Shown: positions 33,633 through 44,488 of the stretch, one piece after another
Layout of the letters: each line of letters begins with the position of its first letter
How positions within the stretch are numbered: the first letter of the stretch is position 1
DNA from: Harenicola maris
Lineage (GTDB): Bacteria; Pseudomonadota; Alphaproteobacteria; Rhodobacterales; Rhodobacteraceae
Assembly (NCBI GenBank): GCA_018524345.1
Contig: JADQAZ010000003.1
Location: 1 to 64,000, forward strand
DNA length: 64,000 bases
Direction of reading: 5' to 3'
Program-made: the position numbers and the translations under genes
The notes under the pieces: model-generated
What the model was told of the DNA's origin: nothing
Database searches by the model: none
The model's input: the letters and a program-made list of their open reading frames with translations, nothing else

Positions 33633-35864
33633 CTATTGCTGGCCGCTTGGCTTTTTGTAGGACTTCGAGCCGCCCTTTGTGGCGGCGGCCGCTGCGGCGC
33701 GGGCCTTGTTTTTCTTGCTGTTGGGCTTGCCCACCTTGGGGGCGCGGCCGGGCTCTGCGCCCGTTGGTTTGCCCTTGCCCTTGCCAAAGGGTTTGCCGCC
33801 CGGTTTCCCGCCGGGGCGGGAGGAGGGGTTGGCCGCGCCTTTGCGGTAGGCGGGTTTGTCGCCGCCAGAGGCGGGCTTGCTGCCCGGTCTGATCTCTTCG
33901 ACAGCGCCGCCGCGTGTCGGGTCGGGCTTGGCCGCCGCGTAGCGCGAGGATTTCGGGCCGGATTTCGGCGCGCCGCCCTTCATTTTCGAGGCGGGCTTGG
34001 GCTTGCGTTGGCGCGGCTCTGGCGCGTCGTTCCAATCGGTGGGGGCGTTGTTCTTGCGGGGTTTTGGCCCGTCATGTTTGGGGGCGTCATGCTTTGGCCC
34101 GTCATGCTTGGGCGCGTCGAAGTCGCGCTTGGGCTTGTCGTACTTCGGCTTGTCATAGGCGGGCTTGTCGCCGCGCGGTTTGTCCCACTCGGGCTTTGGT
34201 CCGCGCGGTTTGCCACCCGGCTTGCCGCCGGGTTTCGGGCCGCGGGGCGGGCCTTTGGCGTCGAGTTGGGGCGGTTTGTCGAGTTTGGTGATCGAGGTGC
34301 CCTCGACCTGCATCTCGTCGCCTAGGGCCTTGAGGAAGGCGGGGACGCTGCCCTCGCGGATTTGCACATAGCTTTGGGTTTGCTGGATGCGGATCGCGCC
34401 GATGTCGTCTTTGGTGATGTCGCCTGCGGTGCAGAGCATGGGCAGCAGGCGGCGGGGCTCTGCCCCTGCGGCGCGGCCACCGTCGAGCGAGAACCAGATG
34501 GAGGGGCCGAATTCCTTGCGGGGGGCCGGTTTGGCGCCGAGTTCGGAGAGCTCCTCTGGCGCAGAGTGTTGCGCGCGGTAGAGGGAGAGGTAGGCGGCGG
34601 CGAGGCGCTCTGCGTCGAAGGTTTCGACAAGGCGGGCGCGGGCGCTGTCCTCGCCCTCTGGCAATGGGTCTGTCCAGATGGCGTGGGAGAACATGCGGTC
34701 CTCGTCGCGGGCGCGGACCTCATCTGCGGAGGGGGCGCCTGTCCAGTCGGCTTTGACCTTGGCGCCCTGCAGGATCCGCTCGGCCTTGCGGCGCGATTTG
34801 GGGGTGACGATCAGGGCGGATGTGCCCTTGCGCCCCGCGCGGCCCGTGCGGCCGGAGCGGTGCAGCATGGTTTCGTGGTTGGAGGGCAGTTCCGCATGGA
34901 CCACCAGATCAAGGCTGGGCAGGTCGATGCCGCGTGCGGCCACATCGGTGGCGACGCAGACCTGTGCCCGCCCGTCGCGCATGGCCTGCAGGGCATGGCT
35001 GCGCTCGGCCTGTGACAGCTCGCCCGAGAGGGCGACGACCTGAAAGCCGCGGTTGGACAGGCGCGTGGTCAGGCGGCCCACCATGGCGCGGGTATTGGCG
35101 AAGACGATGGCATTGGGCGCCTCGTAGAAGCGCAGGGTGTTGATCACCGCGTTTTCCATGTCGCGGTCAGCGACCATCATGGCGCGGTATTCGATATCGG
35201 CGTGCTGGGAGTGTTCGGATTTCGTGTCGATCCTGAGCGCATCACGCTGGTAGTTTTTCGCAAGTTTGCTGATCGGGGCGGAGACCGTGGCCGAGAGCAG
35301 CAGGGTTTGGCGGTCCTCCGGCGTTTCGCCGAGGATGAATTCCAGATCCTCGCGGAAGCCGAGGTCGAGCATCTCATCCGCCTCGTCCAGCACCACGGCG
35401 CGCAGCTGCGTCAGGTCAATCGAGCCGCGCATGACGTGGTCGCGCAAGCGGCCCGGCGTGGCGACGACGATATGGGCGCCGCGGGCAAGGGCGCGGCGTT
35501 CGTCGCGCATGTCCATGCCGCCAACGCAGGAGGAAAGCTGTGCCCCGGTTTGGGCGTAGAGCCATGTGAGCTCTCGTTTCACTTGCAGGGCAAGCTCGCG
35601 GGTGGGCGCGATGACGAGGGCAAGGGGGGAGGCGGCCTGATCGAAGCTGTCGCTGTCGCCCAGCAGGGTGGGCGCCATGGCGAGGCCGAAGGCCAGCGTT
35701 TTGCCGGAGCCGGTTTGCGCGGAAACGAGCAGGTCCTTGCCCTCGACCGCGGGGTCGCTGAGCGCCTGTTGGACGGGGGTAAGCGTGTCATATCCACGGG
35801 CATCAAGGGCGGCTCTGAGGGGCTGTTTCAAGGTTCGTCTTCTTTGTTTGTAAGGGCGCGGCAT
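33633..35864 (-). CDS. DEAD-box RNA helicase with long basic tail
   Basis: This 743-residue helicase has AQTGSGKT near residue 49, LDEADEM near 155, LLSAT near 190, ARGIDLPSLD and HRSGRTGRAG in the second domain. A DbpA-type RNA-binding fold lies at about 470-515 (RRLLPMLCTAGDITKDDIGAIRI). From about residue 530 it continues as a lysine-, proline- and glycine-rich tail with repeats such as KPKYDKPK and PKHDGPKHDAP, probably a disordered RNA-binding extension. The family unwinds structured RNA in cold stress and ribosome assembly. An alternative TTG start at 35831 has a better AGAAGACGA leader, so the first 11 residues are uncertain. Confidence 0.85.
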   Translation of the reverse strand: MPRPYKQRRRTLKQPLRAALDARGYDTLTPVQQALSDPAVEGKDLLVSAQTGSGKTLAFGLAMAPTLLGDSDSFDQAASPLALVIAPTRELALQVKRELTWLYAQTGAQLSSCVGGMDMRDERRALARGAHIVVATPGRLRDHVMRGSIDLTQLRAVVLDEADEMLDLGFREDLEFILGETPEDRQTLLLSATVSAPISKLAKNYQRDALRIDTKSEHSQHADIEYRAMMVADRDMENAVINTLRFYEAPNAIVFANTRAMVGRLTTRLSNRGFQVVALSGELSQAERSHALQAMRDGRAQVCVATDVAARGIDLPSLDLVVHAELPSNHETMLHRSGRTGRAGRKGTSALIVTPKSRRKAERILQGAKVKADWTGAPSADEVRARDEDRMFSHAIWTDPLPEGEDSARARLVETFDAERLAAAYLSLYRAQHSAPEELSELGAKPAPRKEFGPSIWFSLDGGRAAGAEPRRLLPMLCTAGDITKDDIGAIRIQQTQSYVQIREGSVPAFLKALGDEMQVEGTSITKLDKPPQLDAKGPPRGPKPGGKPGGKPRGPKPEWDKPRGDKPAYDKPKYDKPKRDFDAPKHDGPKHDAPKHDGPKPRKNNAPTDWNDAPEPRQRKPKPASKMKGGAPKSGPKSSRYAAAKPDPTRGGAVEEIRPGSKPASGGDKPAYRKGAANPSSRPGGKPGGKPFGKGKGKPTGAEPGRAPKVGKPNSKKNKARAAAAAATKGGSKSYKKPSGQQ

Positions 35865-35912
35865 CGGGCGGCGAAGGGGCGCTGATAGACCAGTTGTGCC
35901 GTGATGTATAGC

Positions 35913-35931
35913 ACGCAGGTTATGCCTGCGT
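35913..35931. promoter_or_regulatory. Inverted repeat between helicase and TauE-type genes
   Basis: ACGCAGG-TTATG-CCTGCGT is a perfect 7-bp dyad in the 124-bp divergent gap. It could be an operator or an RNA structure in the helicase leader. Confidence 0.35.
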
Positions 35932-35988
35932 TAAAGGGGGGAGCGGAGGGCCCTGATCCGGGCCGGTGAGCGGGCGAAGGAGCCGGAG

Positions 35989-36801
35989 ATGATGGAGATG
36001 ATTTTGCTGGCGCTTGCCCTTGGGCTTGCGGGCTGTTTGGCGGGTGTTCTGGCGGGGCTTTTCGGGATCGGCGGGGGGGCTGTTCTGGTGCCGATCCTGC
36101 TGGCGGCCTTTGGGTTTCTGGGGGTGGATCCGGAGGTTTCGGCGCATCTGGCTGTGGGGACCTCCTTGGCGATTATCATTCCGACGGCGGTGCGGTCGTA
36201 TCGGGCGCATCGGGGGCAAGGCGCTGGAAACGCAGAGCTTTTGCGGCGTTGGCGCCTTTGGGTGCCGCTTGGGGTTGTGGCGGCCTCGACGATTGTGCCC
36301 TTTGTTTCGGGGGATGTATTGCGGATTGTCTTTGCGGTGGTGGCCAGTGTGATTGCGGTGAAGATGTTGTTCAACCGCGAGGGGTGGACCATCGCGCCGG
36401 ACCTGCCGCGCGAGGGGGCGCAGAACGGGGTGGGCTTCGGGATCGGATTTGTCTCCACCTTCATGGGGATCGGGGGCGGGAACCTGAACAATCTGTTCAT
36501 GACCAGCTATGGCCAGCCGATCCATCAGGCGGTGGCGACATCGGCGGGTTTGGGCGTATTGATCGCGATTCCCGCCGCCCTTGGCTATGCCATTGCGGGC
36601 TGGGGCCATCCGGCGCTGCCGCCGCTGACGCTGGGCTATATTCACCTGCTGGGGGCGGCTTTGATCATTCCGTTTTCCTATCTTGCGGCGCCCTTTGGCG
36701 CGCGGCTGGCGCATCGGCTGGAGCCGCGCAAACTGGAGCTTGCCTTTGGCCTGTTCCTTTTGGTGGTTGTGGCGCGGATGCTTTGGTCGGCTTTGGGGTA
36801 A
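35989..36801 (+). CDS. Sulfite exporter TauE/SafE family permease
   Basis: This 270-residue membrane protein has about eight hydrophobic helices in two similar halves. Each half carries the family glycine motif: GLFGIGGGAVLVPILL near residue 24 and FMGIGGGNLNNLFM near 160. TauE/SafE proteins move sulfite, sulfoacetate or other anions across the inner membrane. There are no sulfur-metabolism genes beside it, so substrate is unknown. The ATG at 35989 follows a GGAGCCGGAG leader. Confidence 0.85.
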   Translation: MMEMILLALALGLAGCLAGVLAGLFGIGGGAVLVPILLAAFGFLGVDPEVSAHLAVGTSLAIIIPTAVRSYRAHRGQGAGNAELLRRWRLWVPLGVVAASTIVPFVSGDVLRIVFAVVASVIAVKMLFNREGWTIAPDLPREGAQNGVGFGIGFVSTFMGIGGGNLNNLFMTSYGQPIHQAVATSAGLGVLIAIPAALGYAIAGWGHPALPPLTLGYIHLLGAALIIPFSYLAAPFGARLAHRLEPRKLELAFGLFLLVVVARMLWSALG

Positions 36802-36816
36802 AAGCCAGTAAAACTT

Positions 36817-36867
36817 GATGCACAAGTGATGCACATCCGATGCACAACCCATGCATCTGTTTGTGCA
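36817..36867. repeat. Tandem 11-bp GATGCACA repeats and dyad
   Basis: GATGCACA occurs three times at 36817, 36828 and 36839, each 11 bp apart, with a fourth degenerate copy CATGCATC at 36850. TGCACAA (36841-36847) and TTGTGCA (36861-36867) make a 7-bp dyad. The block lies between two convergent genes, so it may be a terminator or a binding array. Confidence 0.7.
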
Positions 36868-36877
36868 GACCTGTGCG

Positions 36878-38224
36878 TTATGGCGCCCAAAGCGCGGTTT
36901 CGGGGTGGAACTGTGACCATGCGAACCAAAACGCCTGATGGCTGCCCAGATCCTTGCCGCCCGCATCCACCGCGCGGATGCCGCCCGCGTCGAGGGTGAG
37001 GCGGATGTTTTCGAAGGTGACCTCCCGTCCGGTTTGCAGGGCGGCGGCGGCGCGGCTGCGCTCGAAGGCGACGGGCTTGCCGGAGGCGGAGATCACGCCG
37101 ATCACGTCCTCATGCACCGGCAGGCGGGGGTCCACATCGCCGACGGGGAAGATCGGGCCATTGGCGTCGCGGGTGTTGCGGAAGTCGAAGTTGCGGCCGA
37201 GGGCGAGTTGCTGGGCGAGGACGGTTGTCTCGGGATGCGCCGCCTTCCATTCGCCCCATGTGGTGGTGATGACGCTGGCCTGTTCGAGCGTCACCCCGCG
37301 CTTCGCAAAGCGGCCCGTCACGGCGCGGCCAAGGAAGGTGTCAAAGACGGAATGGCTGCGCACGTCATACATCACCTTGTTGGACCGGATCAGCAGGCCC
37401 GAGGTGCGCAGCACAGGGCGGCGGGTGCCGGGGATCTGGTCGGTGTAATAGGCCTGCGCCGCACCGCAAAGGGTGCAATAGGGGATGCCGAGGTCGCGCC
37501 CGCCGAGGGTGTCGTTGACCATCTCGCGGACCTCCATGATCTGGCGGGGGTAGGCGCGGGACTCGCCGTTGATGGTGAGGCCGAAGATCACATCGTCGTC
37601 CTTGAGCCACTTGGCCTCTTCGGCCGTGGTGACCTCGGGGTTGTCGGCGGCGGGGATGCAGTTGCACTCCGCATCGGTTTTGCCAAAGGGCCGGTCATCG
37701 ATCAGGACGCCGCCCCAAGAGACATGGCGCCAGTCGATATCGCCCTCGGTAAAGATCCGCTCCCAGCCCGGCACGACGGAGGTGAAGATCGCCCGTTTCA
37801 CCGGCAGGTAACCCGGCGGGGCGGGGATGTCCCATGCGATGAGGTGGTCGGTGAGCGCGCCCCAGTGGTTTTGCCGCGGCAGGTCCTTGCCCAGCAGGCT
37901 GGAACCCGCATCGGACAGCTGCTGGTTAAGGCCACCGCTGGTCACAAAGCGCATCATATCGGCGATGATCCAGCCAAGGCGCGGATCGCCGGAGGCGGCG
38001 ATGGCCTCAAGCGCCTGCACCTGCTCTGCGCCCCAGACGGAGTTCTGCATGGAGGTGACAAAAGCGCTTTGCACCGCCTGTTCCAATTCCGGCGAGAGCG
38101 GCCCGTTTGGCACATTCGGCGGCGCGCCGAATTCGGCGATGACGTAATCGGGCAGCTCGGCCTGTGCGCCCATGGGGGCGGCCAGAGCGAGGGAGAGGGC
38201 GAGGGCGGTAAGCAGAGGGCGCAT
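36878..38224 (-). CDS. DUF3179 domain secreted protein
   Basis: This 448-residue protein has a signal peptide ending at about residue 21 (...GAQA) and the DUF3179 core. Landmarks are GGVLIDDRPFGKTDAECNCIPAADNP, AKWLKDDDVIFGLTINGESRAYPRQIM and YCTLCGAAQAYYT, with conserved Cys and His-rich sections. DUF3179 proteins are of unknown function. Start 38224 (MRPLLTALAL) follows an AAAGG site. It is convergent with the TauE gene. Confidence 0.75.
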   Translation of the reverse strand: MRPLLTALALSLALAAPMGAQAELPDYVIAEFGAPPNVPNGPLSPELEQAVQSAFVTSMQNSVWGAEQVQALEAIAASGDPRLGWIIADMMRFVTSGGLNQQLSDAGSSLLGKDLPRQNHWGALTDHLIAWDIPAPPGYLPVKRAIFTSVVPGWERIFTEGDIDWRHVSWGGVLIDDRPFGKTDAECNCIPAADNPEVTTAEEAKWLKDDDVIFGLTINGESRAYPRQIMEVREMVNDTLGGRDLGIPYCTLCGAAQAYYTDQIPGTRRPVLRTSGLLIRSNKVMYDVRSHSVFDTFLGRAVTGRFAKRGVTLEQASVITTTWGEWKAAHPETTVLAQQLALGRNFDFRNTRDANGPIFPVGDVDPRLPVHEDVIGVISASGKPVAFERSRAAAALQTGREVTFENIRLTLDAGGIRAVDAGGKDLGSHQAFWFAWSQFHPETALWAP

Positions 38225-38358
38225 CGGAAAACCTTTCACTGGATTGCCGATCAGTTGACCCATCGCGGGGCCCTCTGGCCAGTCACAGGTTTTCACCGCT
38301 TGGTGAGGGGGGCACAGCGCCTGCGGCGGGCGGGGGCAAAATTTTGGAAAATTTTGGG

Positions 38359-38379
38359 ACACTTTCTTTCAGAAAGTGT
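38359..38379 (-). terminator. Terminator hairpin of the small secreted protein genes
   Basis: ACACTTTCT-TTC-AGAAAGTGT is a perfect 9-bp stem with a 3-base loop, 12 bp past the stop at 38391, followed on the minus strand by AAAATTTT tracts. Confidence 0.7.
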
Positions 38380-38390
38380 TGGCCGGCGGG

Positions 38391-38888
38391 TTACTTGGTT
38401 GGGGTGCTGATCGCCTTCCAGCACTGGATAAAGGCGCCCAATGCGGGGGCGGTCTCGGTCAGGGGGAAGCGGGTGGATTTATCCGCCTGCGGCACGGTGA
38501 TCTCCTGCGCCGCGCGCAATTCGCCCATGAAGGCGATGGCGCGGTCGATCTCGGTGAAGCGGGCGCGGAACCAGCCGCCCTTGGCCGTACCGTCAAAGGC
38601 CCAATCCTTGGGGCCGAGGCGCAGGGTCAGGGCGGTCTCGCCATCCTGCGGGAAGGCGGGTTTGTCGATGTAATTCAGCAGCATGACATTGCCCGCAAAG
38701 GCAGAGAGGCTGAACTGCTCGCCCGTGGCATTGGTGGTGGCCGCAACGCAGGAGCGGGTGCCCTCGGGCATCTGGGTGAGCAGGACAGCCCAAGAGCCCT
38801 GTTGATGCAGCGTCCTGACCTTCATCTCGGCCTGCGCGGGCAGGGTGAGGGCAAGCGCCGCTGCGGCGGCGGCGAGGGTTTTGTGCAT
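38391..38888 (-). CDS. Small secreted protein, paralogue A
   Basis: This 165-residue protein has an N-terminal signal peptide (residues 1-19, ...LPAQA). The mature part has a WAVLL.. start, a CVAATTN segment, FSLSAFAG, and a C-terminal FIQCWKAI with the second cysteine. The two cysteines may form a disulfide. It aligns along its length with the next upstream gene (38991), so they are tandem paralogues. I do not recognise the family. Start 38888 (MHKTLAAAAA) gives a good signal peptide. Confidence 0.7.
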   Translation of the reverse strand: MHKTLAAAAAALALTLPAQAEMKVRTLHQQGSWAVLLTQMPEGTRSCVAATTNATGEQFSLSAFAGNVMLLNYIDKPAFPQDGETALTLRLGPKDWAFDGTAKGGWFRARFTEIDRAIAFMGELRAAQEITVPQADKSTRFPLTETAPALGAFIQCWKAISTPTK

Positions 38889-38990
38889 ATGCGGCCCCTT
38901 GTGGTCATGGGGGCAGGGTAGAGGCGCGGGGGGCGTTTGGGAAGGTTTTGGGGCAGATGGGTTGGCGGTCCTATTCAGCGAATGCAATGT

Positions 38991-39524
38991 TCAGCCAAAG
39001 GGGTCTTTGCTGTTTTTGAATGGATCTCTCGTGTCGATTTTTTTCCAGCAGTCAATCAATTCCAAAAGAGACGCATTTGACCCACGTAGTGAAAATGTCG
39101 CCAGCCTAACAACGTCTGTATTGTAAAGAGCCACGGCATTGCTTTGCGCCAACTCATCAATAAATTTAACTGCCTTTACTGGATCATGCAGGTTTAAGGA
39201 CAATGAAAATCCGTCTGCATTTCCATCGATCACCCATCTGGAATAGTCGATATCCAATAGAAACCGCACAGGCCTTGGGGCGATATCCCAATTGTGATCA
39301 AACACATAAAGAATGAGGGTGCCGCCCTTATAGGCGGAGATTGAAAAAGTTTGGGACCGTCGATTTGTCGTTTTGGCAGTGCACCACATCACCCCATCGG
39401 TATTGTCCACCGTAAGGTCTACACTCCAAGCGCCATTGCGGTGAATTGTTGTGCTTTCGAAACGCTCCGCTGCAGTGGAGAGTGCAAAAAAACAGAATAA
39501 AACGGATAAAAGAACTCTGATCAT
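38991..39524 (-). CDS. Small secreted protein, paralogue B, AT-richer
   Basis: This 177-residue protein has a signal peptide (about residues 1-18), WSVDLTV, CTAKTTNRRSQTFSISAYKGG, and a C-terminal LIDCWKKI. It shares the order of motifs and both cysteines with the gene at 38391. Its base composition is plainly less GC-rich than its neighbours, suggesting later acquisition or relaxed codon use. The two may be co-transcribed, with a 102-bp gap that holds no clear structure. The function is unknown. Confidence 0.7.
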   Translation of the reverse strand: MIRVLLSVLFCFFALSTAAERFESTTIHRNGAWSVDLTVDNTDGVMWCTAKTTNRRSQTFSISAYKGGTLILYVFDHNWDIAPRPVRFLLDIDYSRWVIDGNADGFSLSLNLHDPVKAVKFIDELAQSNAVALYNTDVVRLATFSLRGSNASLLELIDCWKKIDTRDPFKNSKDPFG

Positions 39525-39565
39525 ACCGAACTCTAAAAAATTCCGTCTCACATGGGAAGGTGAAA

Positions 39566-41758
<2,193 letters not shown>

Positions 41759-41931
41759 CTGGCGGCCTTTTCGGCTGTGTCATGTCCTTAGTTGCGCTGA
41801 TTGCCGCGATCTTCAAGGGTTCTGCTGTCAGTTTTTGTCGAGAAGGGGCGGGGAACAGGGGTATTCTTGGGGCTTGCAGCGGGGGCTGGCGCCATGGCAT
41901 ATCATGCGCAGCGACCAACAGGAGCCAGCCC

Positions 41932-42243
41932 ATGCGCGCACGTATTTATCAGCCCGCCAAGACAGCCATGCAGTCCGGCACAGCCAAGACCAAAGGCTGG
42001 GTGCTGGAGTATGTGAGCGAGAGCGCGCGGGAGGTTGATCCGTTGATGGGTTGGACCAGTTCCGATGACACGCAGTCTCAGGTGCGCTTGCGGTTTGACA
42101 GCAAAGAGGCGGCTTTGGATTATGCCAAGGGCAAGGGGCTTGAGGTCACTGTGACCGAGCCGAAGCCGCGCAAGCAGAACATCCGCCCCGGTGGCTATGG
42201 CGAGAATTTCGCCACCAATCGGCGGGCTGTCTGGACGCACTAG
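41932..42243 (+). CDS. NDUFS4-like accessory subunit of complex I
   Basis: This 103-residue protein has the ETC complex I subunit region: [16 protein letters not shown] near the N-terminus, [36 protein letters not shown], and the C-terminal [14 protein letters not shown]. It matches the mitochondrial NDUFS4 (18 kDa) subunit, present in many alphaproteobacteria. It stabilises the NADH-binding arm of respiratory complex I. The start at 41932 follows AGGAGCC. Other nuo genes are not in this window. Confidence 0.9.
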   Translation: MRARIYQPAKTAMQSGTAKTKGWVLEYVSESAREVDPLMGWTSSDDTQSQVRLRFDSKEAALDYAKGKGLEVTVTEPKPRKQNIRPGGYGENFATNRRAVWTH

Positions 42244-42425
42244 CCGGGTCTTTGCGCAGGGCCTTTGAGTCGGGGCGATTGAGGCGCGGGCGTTTTATCA
42301 CAGGATTTCTTTGAAGGCGGGCCACTGCGGCCCAGTTCGGCGGTTTTGGCTTATGCCATTTCCATCGGGCGCAGGGCGGTCTATTGGGCGGGCTGACATT
42401 GTTTGCCACGGCTGGAGCCTTGCCC

Positions 42426-43355
42426 ATGAGTATCACCCATCTTGTCACGCATTCCGGCGGGTTTCACGCGGATGAGTTGTTGTCCTCTGTCATTCTGACG
42501 CGGCTGTATCCGGAGGCGGAGCTGTTGCGGACGCGGGACAAGGCATGGATCACGCCCGCGCCGGAGCGGATCATTTACGATGTGGGCGGGGATTTTGACG
42601 CGGCTGCGCAGATTTTCGATCACCACCAGCGGCCAAATCCCCTGCGCGAGGATGGGCAGCCCTATAGTTCCTTTGGCCTGATCTGGGCCCACTACGGGCG
42701 CGATTACCTTGCCGCGATGGAGGTGCCGGAGAAGGATATCGAGGCGCTGCACAGCGGGTTTGACCGTGGCTTTGTGCTGCCGATTGATCTGGTGGACAAC
42801 GGGGCGGTGAACACCTCCGAGGCTGGGCCGCTGTTTTCTGGGATGACGCTGCCGGTCCTGCTCGAGAGCCTGAAGACCGTGTTTGATGACCGCGCCGAGG
42901 GGGCCGATGACCGCGCCTTTGCGGCGGCTTTGCCGGTGGCGCGGGCCTTTGTTGAGGCGCAGGTGCGGCGTAGGGCGGCGAAGTTTCGCGCCGCGGATAT
43001 GGTGACAGCCGCGATCGAGGCGGCGGGTGCGGGGCGGGTTCTGGACCTGCCCATGGGGATGCCCTTCCGCTCGGGCGTGGAGAAAGCGGGGGCGGATCAT
43101 CTGTTGTTCGTGGTGCATCCGCGCGGCGAGGATTGGACCCTGACCACGATCCGCACCGGGGATGATACCTTTGACAACCGCGCCGATCTGCCTGCCGCTT
43201 GGGCCGGATTGACCGATGGCGATCTGGAGGCGGCCTGCGGGGTGCCGGGGGCGAAGTTCTGTCACAACGGACGCTTTATCGCTGTGGCCTCTTCGCGCGA
43301 GGCGATACTGGCCATGGCCGATCTGGCGGTGAAAGAGGCGCTTGGCGGGGCGTGA
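42426..43355 (+). CDS. MYG1 family (UPF0160) protein
   Basis: This 309-residue protein has the family start ITHLVTHSGGFHADELLSSV and the DHH-type motif IFDHHQRPNPL. It matches MYG1, a DHH-family 3'-5' RNA exonuclease in eukaryotes with bacterial relatives of unknown role. It stands alone here. The start at 42426 was chosen over an upstream in-frame ATG, as the homology begins there. The gap before it (42244-42425) holds only a weak GGGCC/GGCCC dyad near 42319. Confidence 0.85.
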   Translation: MSITHLVTHSGGFHADELLSSVILTRLYPEAELLRTRDKAWITPAPERIIYDVGGDFDAAAQIFDHHQRPNPLREDGQPYSSFGLIWAHYGRDYLAAMEVPEKDIEALHSGFDRGFVLPIDLVDNGAVNTSEAGPLFSGMTLPVLLESLKTVFDDRAEGADDRAFAAALPVARAFVEAQVRRRAAKFRAADMVTAAIEAAGAGRVLDLPMGMPFRSGVEKAGADHLLFVVHPRGEDWTLTTIRTGDDTFDNRADLPAAWAGLTDGDLEAACGVPGAKFCHNGRFIAVASSREAILAMADLAVKEALGGA

Positions 43356-43373
43356 GTGCCCCGCGTTCAGGCC

Positions 43374-44486
43374 CTAGCCGATTTTCACAAGGTGATTGTC
43401 CCAGGCGCGATTGGCGAGGGCGAGGTTTTCGGCCTGTTCGCCGATGATGCGAAAGACGCCGCCGAGGCCGTCGGTGACGAGGAAGCCAGAGGGGCTTGAG
43501 GCGACGCCGCAGACGTCGCGGCGGGGCCAGAGCCAGTCGCCCCCCTCTAGGTCATGCACCAGCATTTTGCCGCCCACGGGGGAGGTGATCGCGATGCGTT
43601 TGCCCGTGCCATCGAAGCTGACGCTGCCGGCGTAGCCCTTGAGGGCGGCGAGGTCGGCGGGGGCGGGCTCGGCCAGGATCGGCTCTGCGTCGATGGGATT
43701 CGGGCCGCGGATATGCAGGCCGAGCAGGGGCACGGGGGCGCCGAGCTCCCCCTCCCACTGCATGGCGAAGGCGACGAGGCCATCGGCGCGCAGATCGAGG
43801 TGGCGAATGGAGTTCTGGTGCAGTTCCGGGGGGAGTGTGATGGTCTCGACCGGGCCGGAGGCGGGATCGACATAGCTCAGGTTCGGGCGCATCGTGTCGA
43901 GGTTGAGTTTCTCGCGCCCTGTGTCGGGGTGGGTCAGGATGCCGCCATTGGCGACGACGAGGGTTTTGCCATCGGGCATGAGTTTGATGTCATGGGGGCC
44001 GATGCCGCCGCTGGGGATATCGCCGATGCGGGCGTAGCCTGCGCTGCGGGACCACAGGGAGATGCGGCCCTCGCCCGTGGCCACGTCGTTTTCGGTGCAG
44101 CACAGGGTGTCATCGTCGATAAAGGTGCCGTGGCCGTAGAAATGCCGCCCCTTGGGCGCGGTGAGACGGTGCATGACATTTCCATCCACACAGTTGATCA
44201 CGAGGGCATAGGTGCCCGGGCGGCGGGCGAAGGCGACGGCCTCTGGCCGTGTCGGATGGGCGGCGGCGGCATGGCCGCGGGCGGGCAGGGGGATGCGGAA
44301 GAGGTCGGTGCCGTTCAGGGAGAGGCCGAAGAGGGCGAAGGTTCCGTCAGCCTCGCGCGCAGCGGCGAGGTAGGCGGGATCGCCCGCATCGGCCCATGTC
44401 AGGCGCGGCGCGAGCGAGGCGGCCAGCAGGCCGGTGAGAAAGCCGCGCCTGTCTGTTTTGATCTGCCCGTTTTTAGGTCCGCGCAT
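43374..44486 (-). CDS. DUF1513 protein, Tat-exported, beta-propeller type
   Basis: This 370-residue protein has a twin-arginine signal, DRRGFLTGLLAASLA, and DUF1513 sequence with repeated segments of seven-bladed-propeller appearance (FYGHGTFIDDDTLCCTEND, IGPHDIKLMPDGKTLVVANGG). It is the last gene of the imelysin/DUF1111 operon. The family occurs in iron-uptake loci beside imelysins. The substrate is unknown. The start lies 2 bases past the stop of the previous gene. Confidence 0.8.
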   Translation of the reverse strand: MRGPKNGQIKTDRRGFLTGLLAASLAPRLTWADAGDPAYLAAAREADGTFALFGLSLNGTDLFRIPLPARGHAAAAHPTRPEAVAFARRPGTYALVINCVDGNVMHRLTAPKGRHFYGHGTFIDDDTLCCTENDVATGEGRISLWSRSAGYARIGDIPSGGIGPHDIKLMPDGKTLVVANGGILTHPDTGREKLNLDTMRPNLSYVDPASGPVETITLPPELHQNSIRHLDLRADGLVAFAMQWEGELGAPVPLLGLHIRGPNPIDAEPILAEPAPADLAALKGYAGSVSFDGTGKRIAITSPVGGKMLVHDLEGGDWLWPRRDVCGVASSPSGFLVTDGLGGVFRIIGEQAENLALANRAWDNHLVKIG

Positions 44487-44488
44487 GA

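Noticed and set aside
41819-41834. GTTC followed by GTTT as a possible alphaproteobacterial SOS box before uvrB
   Set aside because: The spacing is eight bases rather than seven, and the second half is GTTT, so LexA control is not supported.
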